From Deltaproteobacteria bacterium (GTDB lineage Bacteria; Desulfobacterota; Desulfuromonadia; Desulfuromonadales; Geothermobacteraceae): 20,545 nucleotides of DNA. Where the stretch lies: assembly GCA_003695205.1 (NCBI GenBank), contig RFIO01000043.1, positions 1-20,545 on the forward strand. The letters are read 5' to 3'. A program made the position numbers and the translations under genes. The notes under the pieces are model-generated. The model saw only the letters and a list, made by a program, of their open reading frames with translations, made no database searches and was not told the DNA's origin. Shown here piece by piece: positions 1 through 7,012 of this stretch (position 1 is its first letter; each line of letters begins with the position of its first letter).

Positions 1-1233
1 CTGACCACCAACTCCAACGCCATGAGCGTCATCGGCAACAATATCGCCAACAGCAACACCGTCGGCTTCAAATCGAGCCGCACCATTTTCGCCGACCTGC
101 TCTCCAGCAGCGTTTCCGGTTCGGGCGGCACCAGCCAGATCGGACGCGGTTCCGGTCTGTCGGTTGTCGACAACATCTTCAGCCAGGGAACTTTCCAGAA
201 CACCGAGCTCAACTCCGATCTGGCCATCGAGGGCCCCGGCTTCTTCATGGTTGCCGACCCCACAACCTCAGAGGTACGCTTCACCCGTGCCGGTGCCTTC
301 CGTTTCGATGCCGACGGCTACCTGATCAACCCGGAAGGATTCAAGGTCCAGGGGTATCTTCTTGACGATGCCGGCAATACCGTCGGGGACCTGACCGACA
401 TCAAGGCCAACACCCGCAGCTTCAGCCCGGCCAACATGACCGGCAACATCACCCTGAACACCAACCTCAACTCGAATTCACCCTACGTTGGTCCCTTCGA
501 CATCACGGACCCGGCCAACACCTCAAACTACGCCGCCTCCATCGAGGTTTATGACTCCCTCGGGCAGACCCACCTGCTCACCACCTACTTCACCAAACTC
601 GACCCGGCCACCAATCCCCTTGAATGGGGCTGGTACACCACCGTCAACAGTGCCGAAGTCGGCGGGGCCGCCGGTACCCTGACCCTTGTCGGCCAGGGGA
701 CCATGACCTTCGACAACACCGGTCAGCTCGCCTCCCCTGTTGTTGGCACAACCAACGCCGGGGCATTGACCTGGACCAACTCGTCCGACCAGACCCAGCA
801 GATCAACATCGACTTCCAGTGCACCCAGTTCTCCAGCGATTCGGTAGTCGTCGCACAGGAACAGGACGGCTTCGGCACCGGCACCCTGGTCAAGCTCAAC
901 ATCGACAACGACGGCTACATCATCGGCAATTTCTCCAACGGCCAACCGCGCAAACTCGCCCAGATCGCCCTGGCCAAATTCTCCAACCCCGGAGGACTGA
1001 CCAAGGAAGGGAGCAACATGTTCTCAGTCTCCGACATGTCCGGCCCGCCTATCATCGGCACCGTCGGATCGGGTGTCGGCAAGATCTTCACCAACTCCCT
1101 GGAACAGTCGAACGTCGACCTTGCTCAGGAATTCGTTCAGATGATCACAACCCAGCGCGGCTTCCAGGCCAATTCCAAGATCATCACCACCACCGACGAA
1201 ATGCTCAATGAACTGATCAACCTCAAGCGCTGA
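1..1233 (+). CDS. flgE: Flagellar hook protein FlgE (5' end cut by window)
   Basis: FlgE polymerises into the hook, the extracellular universal joint between rod and filament. The reading frame is open from base 1, so the true start lies upstream; 410 codons are visible, close to the usual full length of about 400 or more. The N-terminal rod/hook signature (NNIANSNTVGFK, window codons 15-26) is present. The C-terminal family motif follows at the end (SNVDLAQEFVQMITTQRGFQ, then a TTDEMLNELINLKR-like tail), which pairs with the N terminus in the D0 coiled coil. The central part is rich in Thr, Asn and Gly, as expected for the surface-exposed D1/D2 domains. A strong terminator follows 40 bases after the stop, so flgE probably ends an upstream hook operon that is not in the window. 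Confidence 0.96.
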   Translation: MTTNSNAMSVIGNNIANSNTVGFKSSRTIFADLLSSSVSGSGGTSQIGRGSGLSVVDNIFSQGTFQNTELNSDLAIEGPGFFMVADPTTSEVRFTRAGAFRFDADGYLINPEGFKVQGYLLDDAGNTVGDLTDIKANTRSFSPANMTGNITLNTNLNSNSPYVGPFDITDPANTSNYAASIEVYDSLGQTHLLTTYFTKLDPATNPLEWGWYTTVNSAEVGGAAGTLTLVGQGTMTFDNTGQLASPVVGTTNAGALTWTNSSDQTQQINIDFQCTQFSSDSVVVAQEQDGFGTGTLVKLNIDNDGYIIGNFSNGQPRKLAQIALAKFSNPGGLTKEGSNMFSVSDMSGPPIIGTVGSGVGKIFTNSLEQSNVDLAQEFVQMITTQRGFQANSKIITTTDEMLNELINLKR

Positions 1234-1273
1234 TCTGGGTTTTCCTGCCGGGTCAAAATCATGACTCCGCATC

Positions 1274-1306
1274 GGGCCGCCGACCTCCCGGGTCGGCGGC
1301 CCTTTT
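1274..1306 (+). terminator. Intrinsic terminator after flgE
   Basis: There is a perfect 12-bp GC-rich stem, with left arm 1274-1285 (GGGCCGCCGACC) and right arm 1291-1302. The loop is 5 nt (1286-1290) and TTTT follows at 1303-1306. It lies 40 bases past the flgE stop. On the minus strand the hairpin is not followed by a T run, so it looks one-directional. It separates the flgE transcript from motA. Confidence 0.93.
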
Positions 1307-1343
1307 CGTTCAAGTTCAAAAGACCAACTTTTTAAACGTGTAT

Positions 1344-1356
1344 TTTCAATTACTTA
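1344..1356 (+). promoter_or_regulatory. Candidate IHF binding site upstream of motA
   Basis: TTTCAATTACTTA matches the IHF consensus WATCAANNNNTTR at every fixed position except the second base. It sits in an AT-rich patch (about 1303-1390) roughly 40-50 bases upstream of the sigma-54-like element, where IHF often bends DNA at sigma-54 promoters. The consensus is loose and the patch is AT-rich, so chance is a real possibility. Confidence 0.35.
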
Positions 1357-1395
1357 CACCATCAGGTTCGTGTCAAATTTTTCTTTTTTCTCCCG

Positions 1396-1411
1396 TGGCA
1401 CAGCTCTTGAT
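1396..1411 (+). promoter_or_regulatory. Candidate sigma-54 (-24/-12) promoter for the motA operon
   Basis: TGGCACAGCTCTTGAT fits the sigma-54 consensus TGGCAC-N5-TTGC, with a full TGGCAC block and correct spacing. The last base of the -12 GC pair is A instead of C, which is a notable deviation. It lies in the only sizeable intergenic region before motA, downstream of a terminator, where a promoter for the large operon is needed. Middle-class flagellar operons in many polar-flagellate Proteobacteria use RpoN. The predicted transcript start is near 1421. The -12 mismatch keeps confidence moderate. Confidence 0.45.
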
Positions 1412-1414
1412 ATT

Positions 1415-1424
1415 CCACCGGTGG
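1415..1424. repeat. 10-bp perfect palindrome near the predicted motA transcript start
   Basis: CCACCGGTGG reads the same on both strands. Its core ACCGGT recurs at 1432-1437, giving two ACCGGT copies 15 bases apart (1417-1422 and 1432-1437). Both lie just downstream of the sigma-54-like -12 element and could be an operator or an early-leader structure. No regulator can be named from the sequence. Confidence 0.4.
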
Positions 1425-1473
1425 GAAGAAAACCGGTCTTGACTCCTATGACGTTCAAACCTGCGAGGAACTT

Positions 1474-2238
1474 ATGGATCTGGCTACCATCGTCGGCATC
1501 GTTTCCGCCTTCACCCTCATGGCCATCGCCATGGCCAGCGGGGGCAGCCTGCTGATCTTCGTCGATATCCCCTCTGCCATCATCGTACTCGGGGGGACCC
1601 TTGGCGCAGTCCTGATTCACTATCCCTTCGGGGATGTCCTCCGCTCGATCAGCGTTTTCAAAAAAGCAGTCCTCGTCAAGACGACAAATCCCAAGGAGCG
1701 GATCAAGGATCTGGTTGAGTATGCAGGCAAGGCCCGCAAGGAGGGAGTTCTCTCCCTCCAATCGGTTCTGAGCAACGTCGAGGACGAATTTCTTGCCAAG
1801 GGCCTTCAAATGGCCGTTGACGGCCAGGAGCCGGAAACGCTCAAGGAATTGCTCGATCGGGAAATCGACTTTATCCAGGAACGTCACGACAGCGGTTCCG
1901 ACATTTTTGTCGCCTTCGGCACCTACGCGCCGGCCATGGGCATGATCGGCACCCTGATAGGCCTGGTGAAAATGCTCCAGTCCCTGAACGACCCGTCCAG
2001 TATCGGCCCGGCCATGGCGGTCGCCCTTTTGACAACCTTCTACGGTGCTGTCATCGCCAACGTCATCTGCATGCCGGTCGCCGGCAAACTCAAGACGCGC
2101 AGCGCCTCCGAAGTTCTGGACAAATCCCTTATCGCCGAGGGACTCAAGCTAATCCTGAAGGGCGAAAATCCGCGCATCATCGAGCAGAAGCTGCACGCTT
2201 TCGTGTCACCCAAGGAACGCGAGAGCAACTTCAACTGA
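1474..2238 (+). CDS. motA: Flagellar stator protein MotA (PomA-like)
   Basis: MotA/PomA forms the ion-conducting stator ring with MotB in the inner membrane and applies torque to the rotor through its cytoplasmic loop. The 254-aa length is PomA-like, shorter than the roughly 295 aa of enteric MotA. Hydrophobic segments lie near residues 3-20, 32-50, 147-170 and 180-203. The family proline in the FGTYAPAMGMIGT motif is at P153, and a second conserved proline is at P201. The large cytoplasmic loop (about 52-145) carries a charged cluster KARKE at 86-90 that likely contacts FliG. An AGGA ribosome site at 1466-1469 supports this ATG. motB follows after 13 bases. It is the first gene after the candidate sigma-54 promoter. 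Confidence 0.95.
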   Translation: MDLATIVGIVSAFTLMAIAMASGGSLLIFVDIPSAIIVLGGTLGAVLIHYPFGDVLRSISVFKKAVLVKTTNPKERIKDLVEYAGKARKEGVLSLQSVLSNVEDEFLAKGLQMAVDGQEPETLKELLDREIDFIQERHDSGSDIFVAFGTYAPAMGMIGTLIGLVKMLQSLNDPSSIGPAMAVALLTTFYGAVIANVICMPVAGKLKTRSASEVLDKSLIAEGLKLILKGENPRIIEQKLHAFVSPKERESNFN

Positions 2239-2244
2239 GCGGGC

Positions 2245-2254
2245 AAAAGGAATG
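2245..2254 (+). promoter_or_regulatory. motB ribosome-binding region with abnormal spacing
   Basis: The only good Shine-Dalgarno match, AAAAGGA (2245-2251), directly abuts the motB ATG at 2252, whereas 5-9 bases is usual. No other in-frame ATG occurs until codon 16, which would cut into the conserved stretch before the transmembrane segment, so 2252 remains the best start. Translation may depend on coupling from motA, whose stop is 13 bases upstream. Confidence 0.45.
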
Positions 2255-2992
2255 GCAAAAAAACCTAAAAAAGAAGCGGCCGGCGCCCCGGCCTGGATGG
2301 TCACCTTCAGCGACATGGTGACGCTGCTGCTGACCTTCTTCGTGCTCATGCTGTCAATGGCGCGTCTCGACAAAATGAAATTCATGGACGCCGCCGGTTC
2401 CCTGCGCGGTGCCTTTGGTGTGCTCGGTTCCTCCGACAAGGCAGAAGTAACCCAGCCGAAAATCGTCGACGTCGCCCCGATTTTCGATGACCTGGTCACC
2501 CGGGTGTACAAGCGTATCCAGTCACACATGCAGCGTTTGCGCATCGACCGGGACATCGAACTGGTCAAGGATCGCGGCGCCGTCGTTCTGCGGGTCAACA
2601 GCGCCGTACTGTTTGAATCGGGGCAGACCCAGATCAGGGCCGACGCCGAACCGATCCTGCGCAAGGTTGCCGAACTGGTACGGCCACTGCCCATGAGTCT
2701 TCGCATCGAGGGGCACACCGACAACACCATCAGCAGACGCTCCGGCCTGTCGAACTGGGATATTTCGGTCCAGCGGGCCGTCAACGTTCTCAAGTTTCTC
2801 GCCCGCGGCAAACTGATGCCGCTGGAGCGCATGTCGGCAGTCGGCTACGGCTCCATGCACCCGGTGATCGACAACGATACACCCGAGCATCGCGCCATGA
2901 ACCGGCGAGTCGAATTCGTTCTCGAAAATCTCGGCAACTACCGGGAGGAGTTGCCCTACCTGATCGACGCAACCGAACAGATGCCTTTCTAG
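2252..2992 (+). CDS. motB: Flagellar stator protein MotB (PomB-like), OmpA domain
   Basis: MotB/PomB pairs with MotA, carries the ion-binding aspartate and anchors the stator to peptidoglycan. A short Lys-rich cytoplasmic start (1-13) precedes a single transmembrane helix with motif WMVTFSDMVTLLLTFFVLML (15-34), so D21 is the ion-binding residue. The following KF...AGSLRGAFGV stretch resembles the plug and linker region of PomB. The C-terminal OmpA-type peptidoglycan-binding domain spans about 105-232. It includes HTDN at 155-158 and NRRVEF at 217-222. Length is 246 aa, shorter than enteric MotB (about 308). Whether the coupling ion is H+ or Na+ cannot be settled from this alone. fliL starts 19 bases downstream. 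Confidence 0.95.
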   Translation: MAKKPKKEAAGAPAWMVTFSDMVTLLLTFFVLMLSMARLDKMKFMDAAGSLRGAFGVLGSSDKAEVTQPKIVDVAPIFDDLVTRVYKRIQSHMQRLRIDRDIELVKDRGAVVLRVNSAVLFESGQTQIRADAEPILRKVAELVRPLPMSLRIEGHTDNTISRRSGLSNWDISVQRAVNVLKFLARGKLMPLERMSAVGYGSMHPVIDNDTPEHRAMNRRVEFVLENLGNYREELPYLIDATEQMPF

Positions 2993-3011
2993 CAGCAAGC
3001 GAGGTCACATC

Positions 3012-3500
3012 ATGGCTGAAAAGACCGACCAGGCCCCCGAGGGGGGCGGCAAAAAGAAGTTGATCATGATCATCGCCATTGCCCTGGTGGTATTGATCGG
3101 CGGCGGCGCCGCCGCCTTCATGCTCATGGGCAAGAGCGAAGAGGAACTGGCGAAGGAAAAAGCTGAGCAGGAGGCAGCAGCCCTGGCCAGTCCGGACGTC
3201 GGTCCGATGGTCGATATCGAATCTTTCATCGTCAACATCCTCGACGAATCCGGCACCCGGTATCTGAAAGCGGCCATCACCCTGGAGCTGACGGACGACA
3301 AGGTTGCCGAAGAGGTCAGTCAGCGCATGCCCCAGATCAGGGACGCGGTCATCATGCTGATCGGTAACAAGACCTTCAGTGAGCTGCAGGATTATCAGGG
3401 CAAGATGCAACTGCGCGCCGAACTGACCACCAGCCTCAATGAGCTGATGAGCACCGGCAAGATCAAACGGATCTATTTCACCGACTTCGTGGTGCAGTAG
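3012..3500 (+). CDS. fliL: Flagellar basal-body-associated protein FliL
   Basis: FliL is a single-pass inner-membrane protein that surrounds and supports stator units around the basal body. Here a short, Gly- and Lys-rich cytoplasmic N terminus (1-16) precedes a transmembrane helix at about 17-39. A charged Glu/Lys-rich linker (41-58) leads into the periplasmic FliL domain, which contains a VDIESFIVNI-like strand and RYLKAAITLEL. The C terminus is the family-typical IKRIYFTDFVVQ. Length (162 aa) matches the family. A GAGGTC ribosome site at about 3000-3005 supports the ATG. Its place between motB and fliM fits stator-switch function. Confidence 0.94.
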   Translation: MAEKTDQAPEGGGKKKLIMIIAIALVVLIGGGAAAFMLMGKSEEELAKEKAEQEAAALASPDVGPMVDIESFIVNILDESGTRYLKAAITLELTDDKVAEEVSQRMPQIRDAVIMLIGNKTFSELQDYQGKMQLRAELTTSLNELMSTGKIKRIYFTDFVVQ

Positions 3501-3508
3501 GAGGCGTC

Positions 3509-4504
3509 GTGGAACGCATTCTCACCCAGGAAGAAATCAGCGAACTGCTGTCGGCGGTCGACAAGGGGGAGATCCCGCCTGAACCGGATTACGAGGCGCC
3601 CTCCGGCAGCAGACAGGTTTCCCCGGTCAACCTTGTGCGCGCGCACGCCTCGGCCGACCTAAAGCTGAACAACTTCGACCTGCTGATCGATTCCTTTGCG
3701 CGCAACTACAGTATCTCGATCACCAACCGGGTTCAGCAATCGGTTACCATCCGCCGCACGGGCATCAGGCCGGCCGAATGTGAAACCTTTCTCCAGCGGC
3801 TGCAAAGCGGGGTCGCCATCGGCCTGTACCGGTTCGACCCGTTGCGCTACGGCGCTCTCTGCGTCCTGTCACCTTCTTTGGCCTGCGGCCTGATCGAGGT
3901 CCAGCTCGGTGGTGACCCGACCCGCCCCGCCAACATCCCGGAGCGGCAGCTGACCGCCATTGAGGTCAACATCCTCAGCAGCATGTTTCAGGATGTCGCC
4001 CTCGATCTCGCCAAGGTTCTGGGCGGGCTGGACGGCGTAACCATCGACCTGGTCGAACTGCAGAACAACCCCAGGCTGGTCAACATGATTCCGCCGGACG
4101 CCATGACGGTCGTGGCCACCCTCGAAGTCGAGTTCGGTGCCTGCCAGGGTCTGCTGGAGCTGGTCTTCCCCAACAGCATCCTCGATCCGATCCGCGAAAA
4201 GGTACTCGGCCGCAAGGGCGAAGGCGGCAATGACGCCTGGCGGCGCCTGCTGATGGCCGATCTGCCGACCATCCCGGTCGAAATGCAGGCCGAACTCGGC
4301 ACCATTACCCTGCAAATGCGAGACTTCATCAACTTTCAGGCCGGCGACATCATCGACCTTCCCTGGAATCCTTCCGAGCCACTGCTGGTCAAGGTCGAAG
4401 GTCGACCCAAGTACCTGGCCGAGGCAGGAGTGAAAAACGGCAACAAAGCCATTCGTGTCAAGGGCATCTACACCGAAGGAGCAAGTCATGGAAACCACCA
4501 ATGA
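3509..4504 (+). CDS. fliM: Flagellar motor switch protein FliM
   Basis: FliM forms the middle of the C-ring and binds phosphorylated CheY to reverse rotation. The start is GTG at 3509, chosen because TAGGAGG lies just upstream (3498-3504) and because the CheY-P binding peptide ILTQEEISELL follows at once (residues 4-14). A CheC-like middle domain covers about 45-225, and a C-terminal SPOA (FliN-like) domain about 250-325. Length (331 aa) is almost identical to the enterobacterial protein (334). The presence of the CheY-binding motif implies chemotactic control, although no che genes are in this window. The 3' end overlaps fliN by 17 bases. Confidence 0.96.
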   Translation: MERILTQEEISELLSAVDKGEIPPEPDYEAPSGSRQVSPVNLVRAHASADLKLNNFDLLIDSFARNYSISITNRVQQSVTIRRTGIRPAECETFLQRLQSGVAIGLYRFDPLRYGALCVLSPSLACGLIEVQLGGDPTRPANIPERQLTAIEVNILSSMFQDVALDLAKVLGGLDGVTIDLVELQNNPRLVNMIPPDAMTVVATLEVEFGACQGLLELVFPNSILDPIREKVLGRKGEGGNDAWRRLLMADLPTIPVEMQAELGTITLQMRDFINFQAGDIIDLPWNPSEPLLVKVEGRPKYLAEAGVKNGNKAIRVKGIYTEGASHGNHQ

Positions 4505-4808
4505 GACCACCGGGAACACCACGGCCCAGGGGACTGAAGCGGCCTCCCCGCGCAGCATCGATTTTCTGCTCGACATCCCCCTGAACGTCTCGGTCGAAGT
4601 CGGCCGCTCGCGCATTCTGGTCAAGGACCTGCTGCAGATGAGTGAAGGCTACGTCATCGAACTGGACAAGCTCGCCGGCGAACCGCTTGACCTGTATGTC
4701 AATTCCAAACTGATTGCCCGCGGCGAAGCCGTCATGGCCGGCGACAAGTTCGGTCTGCGCCTGACCGACGTCATCAGCCCGGCGGAGCGGATCGAGAACC
4801 TCGGCTGA
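4488..4808 (+). CDS. fliN: Flagellar motor switch protein FliN
   Basis: FliN builds the bottom of the C-ring together with FliM and helps dock export cargo via FliH. I chose ATG 4488 because GAAGGAG (4475-4481) lies 6 bases upstream. A GTG at 4455 in the same frame has no such site and would add residues unlike the family. The protein is 106 aa. A Thr/Asn/Glu-rich variable N terminus (1-20) precedes one SPOA domain (about 25-100). That domain has the typical IDFLLDIPLNVSVEVGRSR start, a VIELDKLAGEPLDLYVN core and LIARGEAVMAGDKFGLRLTD-like strands. It overlaps fliM upstream and its stop overlaps the fliO start by one base. Confidence 0.95.
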   Translation: METTNETTGNTTAQGTEAASPRSIDFLLDIPLNVSVEVGRSRILVKDLLQMSEGYVIELDKLAGEPLDLYVNSKLIARGEAVMAGDKFGLRLTDVISPAERIENLG

Positions 4809-5185
4809 TGCGAATTCTCACGGCCCTCATACTGCTGCTGGCCCAGGCCGTTCCGGTCCTGGCGGCCGAAGCGATCCAGCCGCCCGGAATGCTCGCCTCC
4901 ACGCTGAAAGTCCTCGGCTCGCTGGTGCTGGTCATCGGCCTTGGCCTGGTCATCGCCGCCCTGGCGAAAAAGCGCCTGCCGATGCTGCCGGGTCAGCGCG
5001 GCAGTGCCATCCGCGTGCTGGAAACCCGCGGACTCGGGCCGAAAAAGGCCGTCGCCCTGGTGGAAGTGCGCGGGCGCGAATTCCTCCTGGGGTTGGGGGC
5101 CGACGGTGTGCGCATGTTGGCCGAGACGAGCGACAGCACACGGTTTGAACGGGAACTCGACAGCCAGCTGGAGCAGCAACCGTGA
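4808..5185 (+). CDS. fliO: Flagellar export assembly protein FliO
   Basis: FliO is a small inner-membrane protein that helps assemble the FliP ring at the start of export-gate formation and is not part of the final gate. The 125-aa product has a hydrophobic signal-like N terminus (1-20, ending in LAAE). A transmembrane helix lies at about 33-53. A small basic cytoplasmic domain follows, with the family pattern of a RVLETRGLGPKKAVALVEV strand pair and REFLLGLGADGVRML. FliO is poorly conserved, so the call rests on this pattern plus position between fliN and fliP. Start ATG overlaps the fliN stop (TGATG), and its stop overlaps the fliP start (GTGA), which suggests coupled translation. Confidence 0.9.
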   Translation: MRILTALILLLAQAVPVLAAEAIQPPGMLASTLKVLGSLVLVIGLGLVIAALAKKRLPMLPGQRGSAIRVLETRGLGPKKAVALVEVRGREFLLGLGADGVRMLAETSDSTRFERELDSQLEQQP

Positions 5186-5922
5186 AACGCGTCCTCGCTC
5201 TGACAGTTCTTCTGCTTATTGCTGCAGCCGGTGCGTCCCTGGCCCAGGGGCTGCCGACCCTGACCGTCGGCATCGGCGAAGCCAACAGTCCGGGCGAGGT
5301 ATCGACCGCCCTTCAGATCCTGGTGCTGCTGACGGTTTTATCCGTGGCTCCGGCCATCCTGCTGATGACCACCGCCTTTACCCGCATCGTCGTGGTCCTC
5401 TCCTTCGTGCGCCAGGCCATGGGCACCCAGCAGATGCCGCCCAACCAGGTCATTATCGGTCTTTCGCTCTTTCTGACCTTCTTCATCATGGCGCCGGTCT
5501 TCAGCCAGGTCAACGAGACCGCCCTAAAGCCCTATCTGGACGGCAAATTGCCCCAGCAGCAGGCCCTGGAAAAGGCCATCGACCCGATGCGCGCCTTCAT
5601 GTTCAGGCAGACGGACGAAAAGGACCTGACCCTGCTGGTCGCCCTGACCAGCGAGGAACAACCCGACAAAATCGAGGATGTTCCGACCATGACCCTGATC
5701 CCGGCCTTCATGCTTTCCGAGCTGAAGCGCGCCTTCCAGATCGGGTTCCTGATTTACGTCCCCTTTCTTGTCATAGACATGGTCGTCGCCTCTGTCCTGA
5801 TGGCGATGGGCATGATGATGCTGCCGCCACCGATCATTTCCCTGCCCTTCAAGCTCCTGCTGTTCGTCCTTGTCGACGGCTGGGGCCTGGTGGTCGGCTC
5901 GCTGGTTCAGAGTTTCAACTGA
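5182..5922 (+). CDS. fliP: Flagellar export gate protein FliP
   Basis: FliP forms a pentamer with one FliR and four FliQ as the core export channel. The GTG start at 5182 overlaps the fliO stop by 4 bases. A cleavable signal peptide is clear (MKRVLALTVLLLIAAAGASLA, 1-21), as is typical of flagellar but not all injectisome homologues. Family motifs follow: TAFTRIVVVLSFVRQAMGTQ, then MPPNQVIIGLSLFLTFFIMAP. Near the C terminus come PTMTLIPAFMLSELKRAF and a GFLIYVPFLVIDMVVASVLM helix. The ending MMLPPPIISLPFKLLLFVLV is highly characteristic. Length (246 aa) equals the enterobacterial protein (245). Confidence 0.97.
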   Translation: MKRVLALTVLLLIAAAGASLAQGLPTLTVGIGEANSPGEVSTALQILVLLTVLSVAPAILLMTTAFTRIVVVLSFVRQAMGTQQMPPNQVIIGLSLFLTFFIMAPVFSQVNETALKPYLDGKLPQQQALEKAIDPMRAFMFRQTDEKDLTLLVALTSEEQPDKIEDVPTMTLIPAFMLSELKRAFQIGFLIYVPFLVIDMVVASVLMAMGMMMLPPPIISLPFKLLLFVLVDGWGLVVGSLVQSFN

Positions 5923-5950
5923 CAGGCCAAAGGCCGGAAAGGTTGTTCCC

Positions 5951-6220
5951 ATGGCCCCGGAAATGGTTGTCGATGTCGGCCGCAGTGCCGTCGAAATGGT
6001 CCTGATGATTTCGGCCCCCATGCTGATCTGCGCCGTTGTTGTCGGCCTGGTGATCAGCGTTTTCCAGGCGGCCACCCAGATCAACGAGCAGACCATGACC
6101 TTCATCCCAAAAATCGTTGCGGTCCTGGTCGCGCTGGTGATCACCGCTCCGTGGATGATCCGAACCCTCGTTGCCTATACCCGCGAACTCTACGGCCAGA
6201 TCGGCCATCTCGGGGGCTGA
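5951..6220 (+). CDS. fliQ: Flagellar export gate protein FliQ
   Basis: FliQ wraps around the FliP-FliR channel as a helical hairpin. The chosen ATG (5951) gives 89 aa, exactly the usual family length, starting MAPEMVVDVGRSAVEM like other FliQ proteins. An upstream in-frame ATG at 5870 would overlap fliP by more than 50 bases and add non-homologous residues. GGAAAGG (about 5937-5943) is a reasonable ribosome site. Two transmembrane helices are visible (about 13-40 and 51-73), separated by the conserved QAATQINEQTMTFIPKI loop. The gap to fliP is 28 bases, and fliR starts 5 bases after the stop. Confidence 0.96.
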   Translation: MAPEMVVDVGRSAVEMVLMISAPMLICAVVVGLVISVFQAATQINEQTMTFIPKIVAVLVALVITAPWMIRTLVAYTRELYGQIGHLGG

Positions 6221-6225
6221 AGACC

Positions 6226-7002
6226 GTGGAGCTGCCGGTTCTGTCCACCAACCTGATCCAGGCCTACCTGATCTGTCTGATTCGGGTCGGCGCCCTGGTC
6301 GGCACCCTGCCGATCTACGGCAGCAGCCAGACGCCGATGCGGATCCGTGTCGCCTTGTCGATCATGCTGTCGCTGGTGGTCTTTCCGGTGGTTCGCCCTC
6401 TGCTGCCTTCCCTTGAATTCGAACCCCTGCGTCTGGCCATCCTGCTGGCGGGCGAAGGTCTCCTTGGCCTGATGGTCGGCTACATCGCCCGTTTTATCTT
6501 CACCGCCGTCGAGCTTGGCGGCACGGTCATCGGCTACCAGATGGGTTTTGCCGCCGCCAACGTCTTCGACCCGCAGAACCAGCGCCAGGTATCGCTTATT
6601 TCGCAGTTTCAAAACGTACTGGCAATCCTCATTTTCCTGGCCCTCAACGTGCATCACTACTTCATCACCGCGCTGGTCTCCTCCTTTCGCCTGTTGCCGC
6701 CGGGCCAGTGGGACTTTTCCGGTCGGGCCATCCCCTATCTGCTCGAACTTGCGGGCCGCATGTTCACTCTCGGAGTGCAGCTGAGCGCTCCTGTCCTGGC
6801 CGTGCTGCTGCTTTCCGGCCTGACCCTCGGCATCATGGCGCGGGTCTTTCCGCAGATGAATGTCTTCCTGCTCTCTTTTCCTTTCAACATCGGCATCAGC
6901 TTCCTGCTCATCGGACTGACCCTCAACCTTCTGGTCGCCCTGCTTGACCAGGAATTCGCCCAGCTGGAACAGCGCTTCTCGACCCTGTTCCTGGCACTTT
7001 AG
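6226..7002 (+). CDS. fliR: Flagellar export gate protein FliR
   Basis: FliR occupies one position in the FliP5-FliQ4-FliR1 gate. The preferred start is GTG 6226, five bases after the fliQ stop and preceded by a GGGGG stretch (6212-6216). It gives 258 aa, beginning with the typical ELPVLSTNLIQAYLICLIRV helix. A longer frame from 6151 would overlap fliQ by 70 bases with unrelated residues. About six hydrophobic segments are present. Family motifs include RVGALVGTLPIYGSSQTPMR and the GGTVIGYQMGFAAANVFDPQ loop. Near the C terminus comes GIMARVFPQMNVFLLSFPFN. A GTG start with a modest ribosome site suggests coupling to fliQ. Confidence 0.95.
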   Translation: MELPVLSTNLIQAYLICLIRVGALVGTLPIYGSSQTPMRIRVALSIMLSLVVFPVVRPLLPSLEFEPLRLAILLAGEGLLGLMVGYIARFIFTAVELGGTVIGYQMGFAAANVFDPQNQRQVSLISQFQNVLAILIFLALNVHHYFITALVSSFRLLPPGQWDFSGRAIPYLLELAGRMFTLGVQLSAPVLAVLLLSGLTLGIMARVFPQMNVFLLSFPFNIGISFLLIGLTLNLLVALLDQEFAQLEQRFSTLFLAL

Positions 7003-7012
7003 GACCTGGACC

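Noticed and set aside
1370..1555. Small plus-strand open frame overlapping the motA start
   Set aside because: It lies in the promoter/leader region and overlaps motA out of frame, with a Ser/Pro/Trp-rich shadow translation and no convincing ribosome site.
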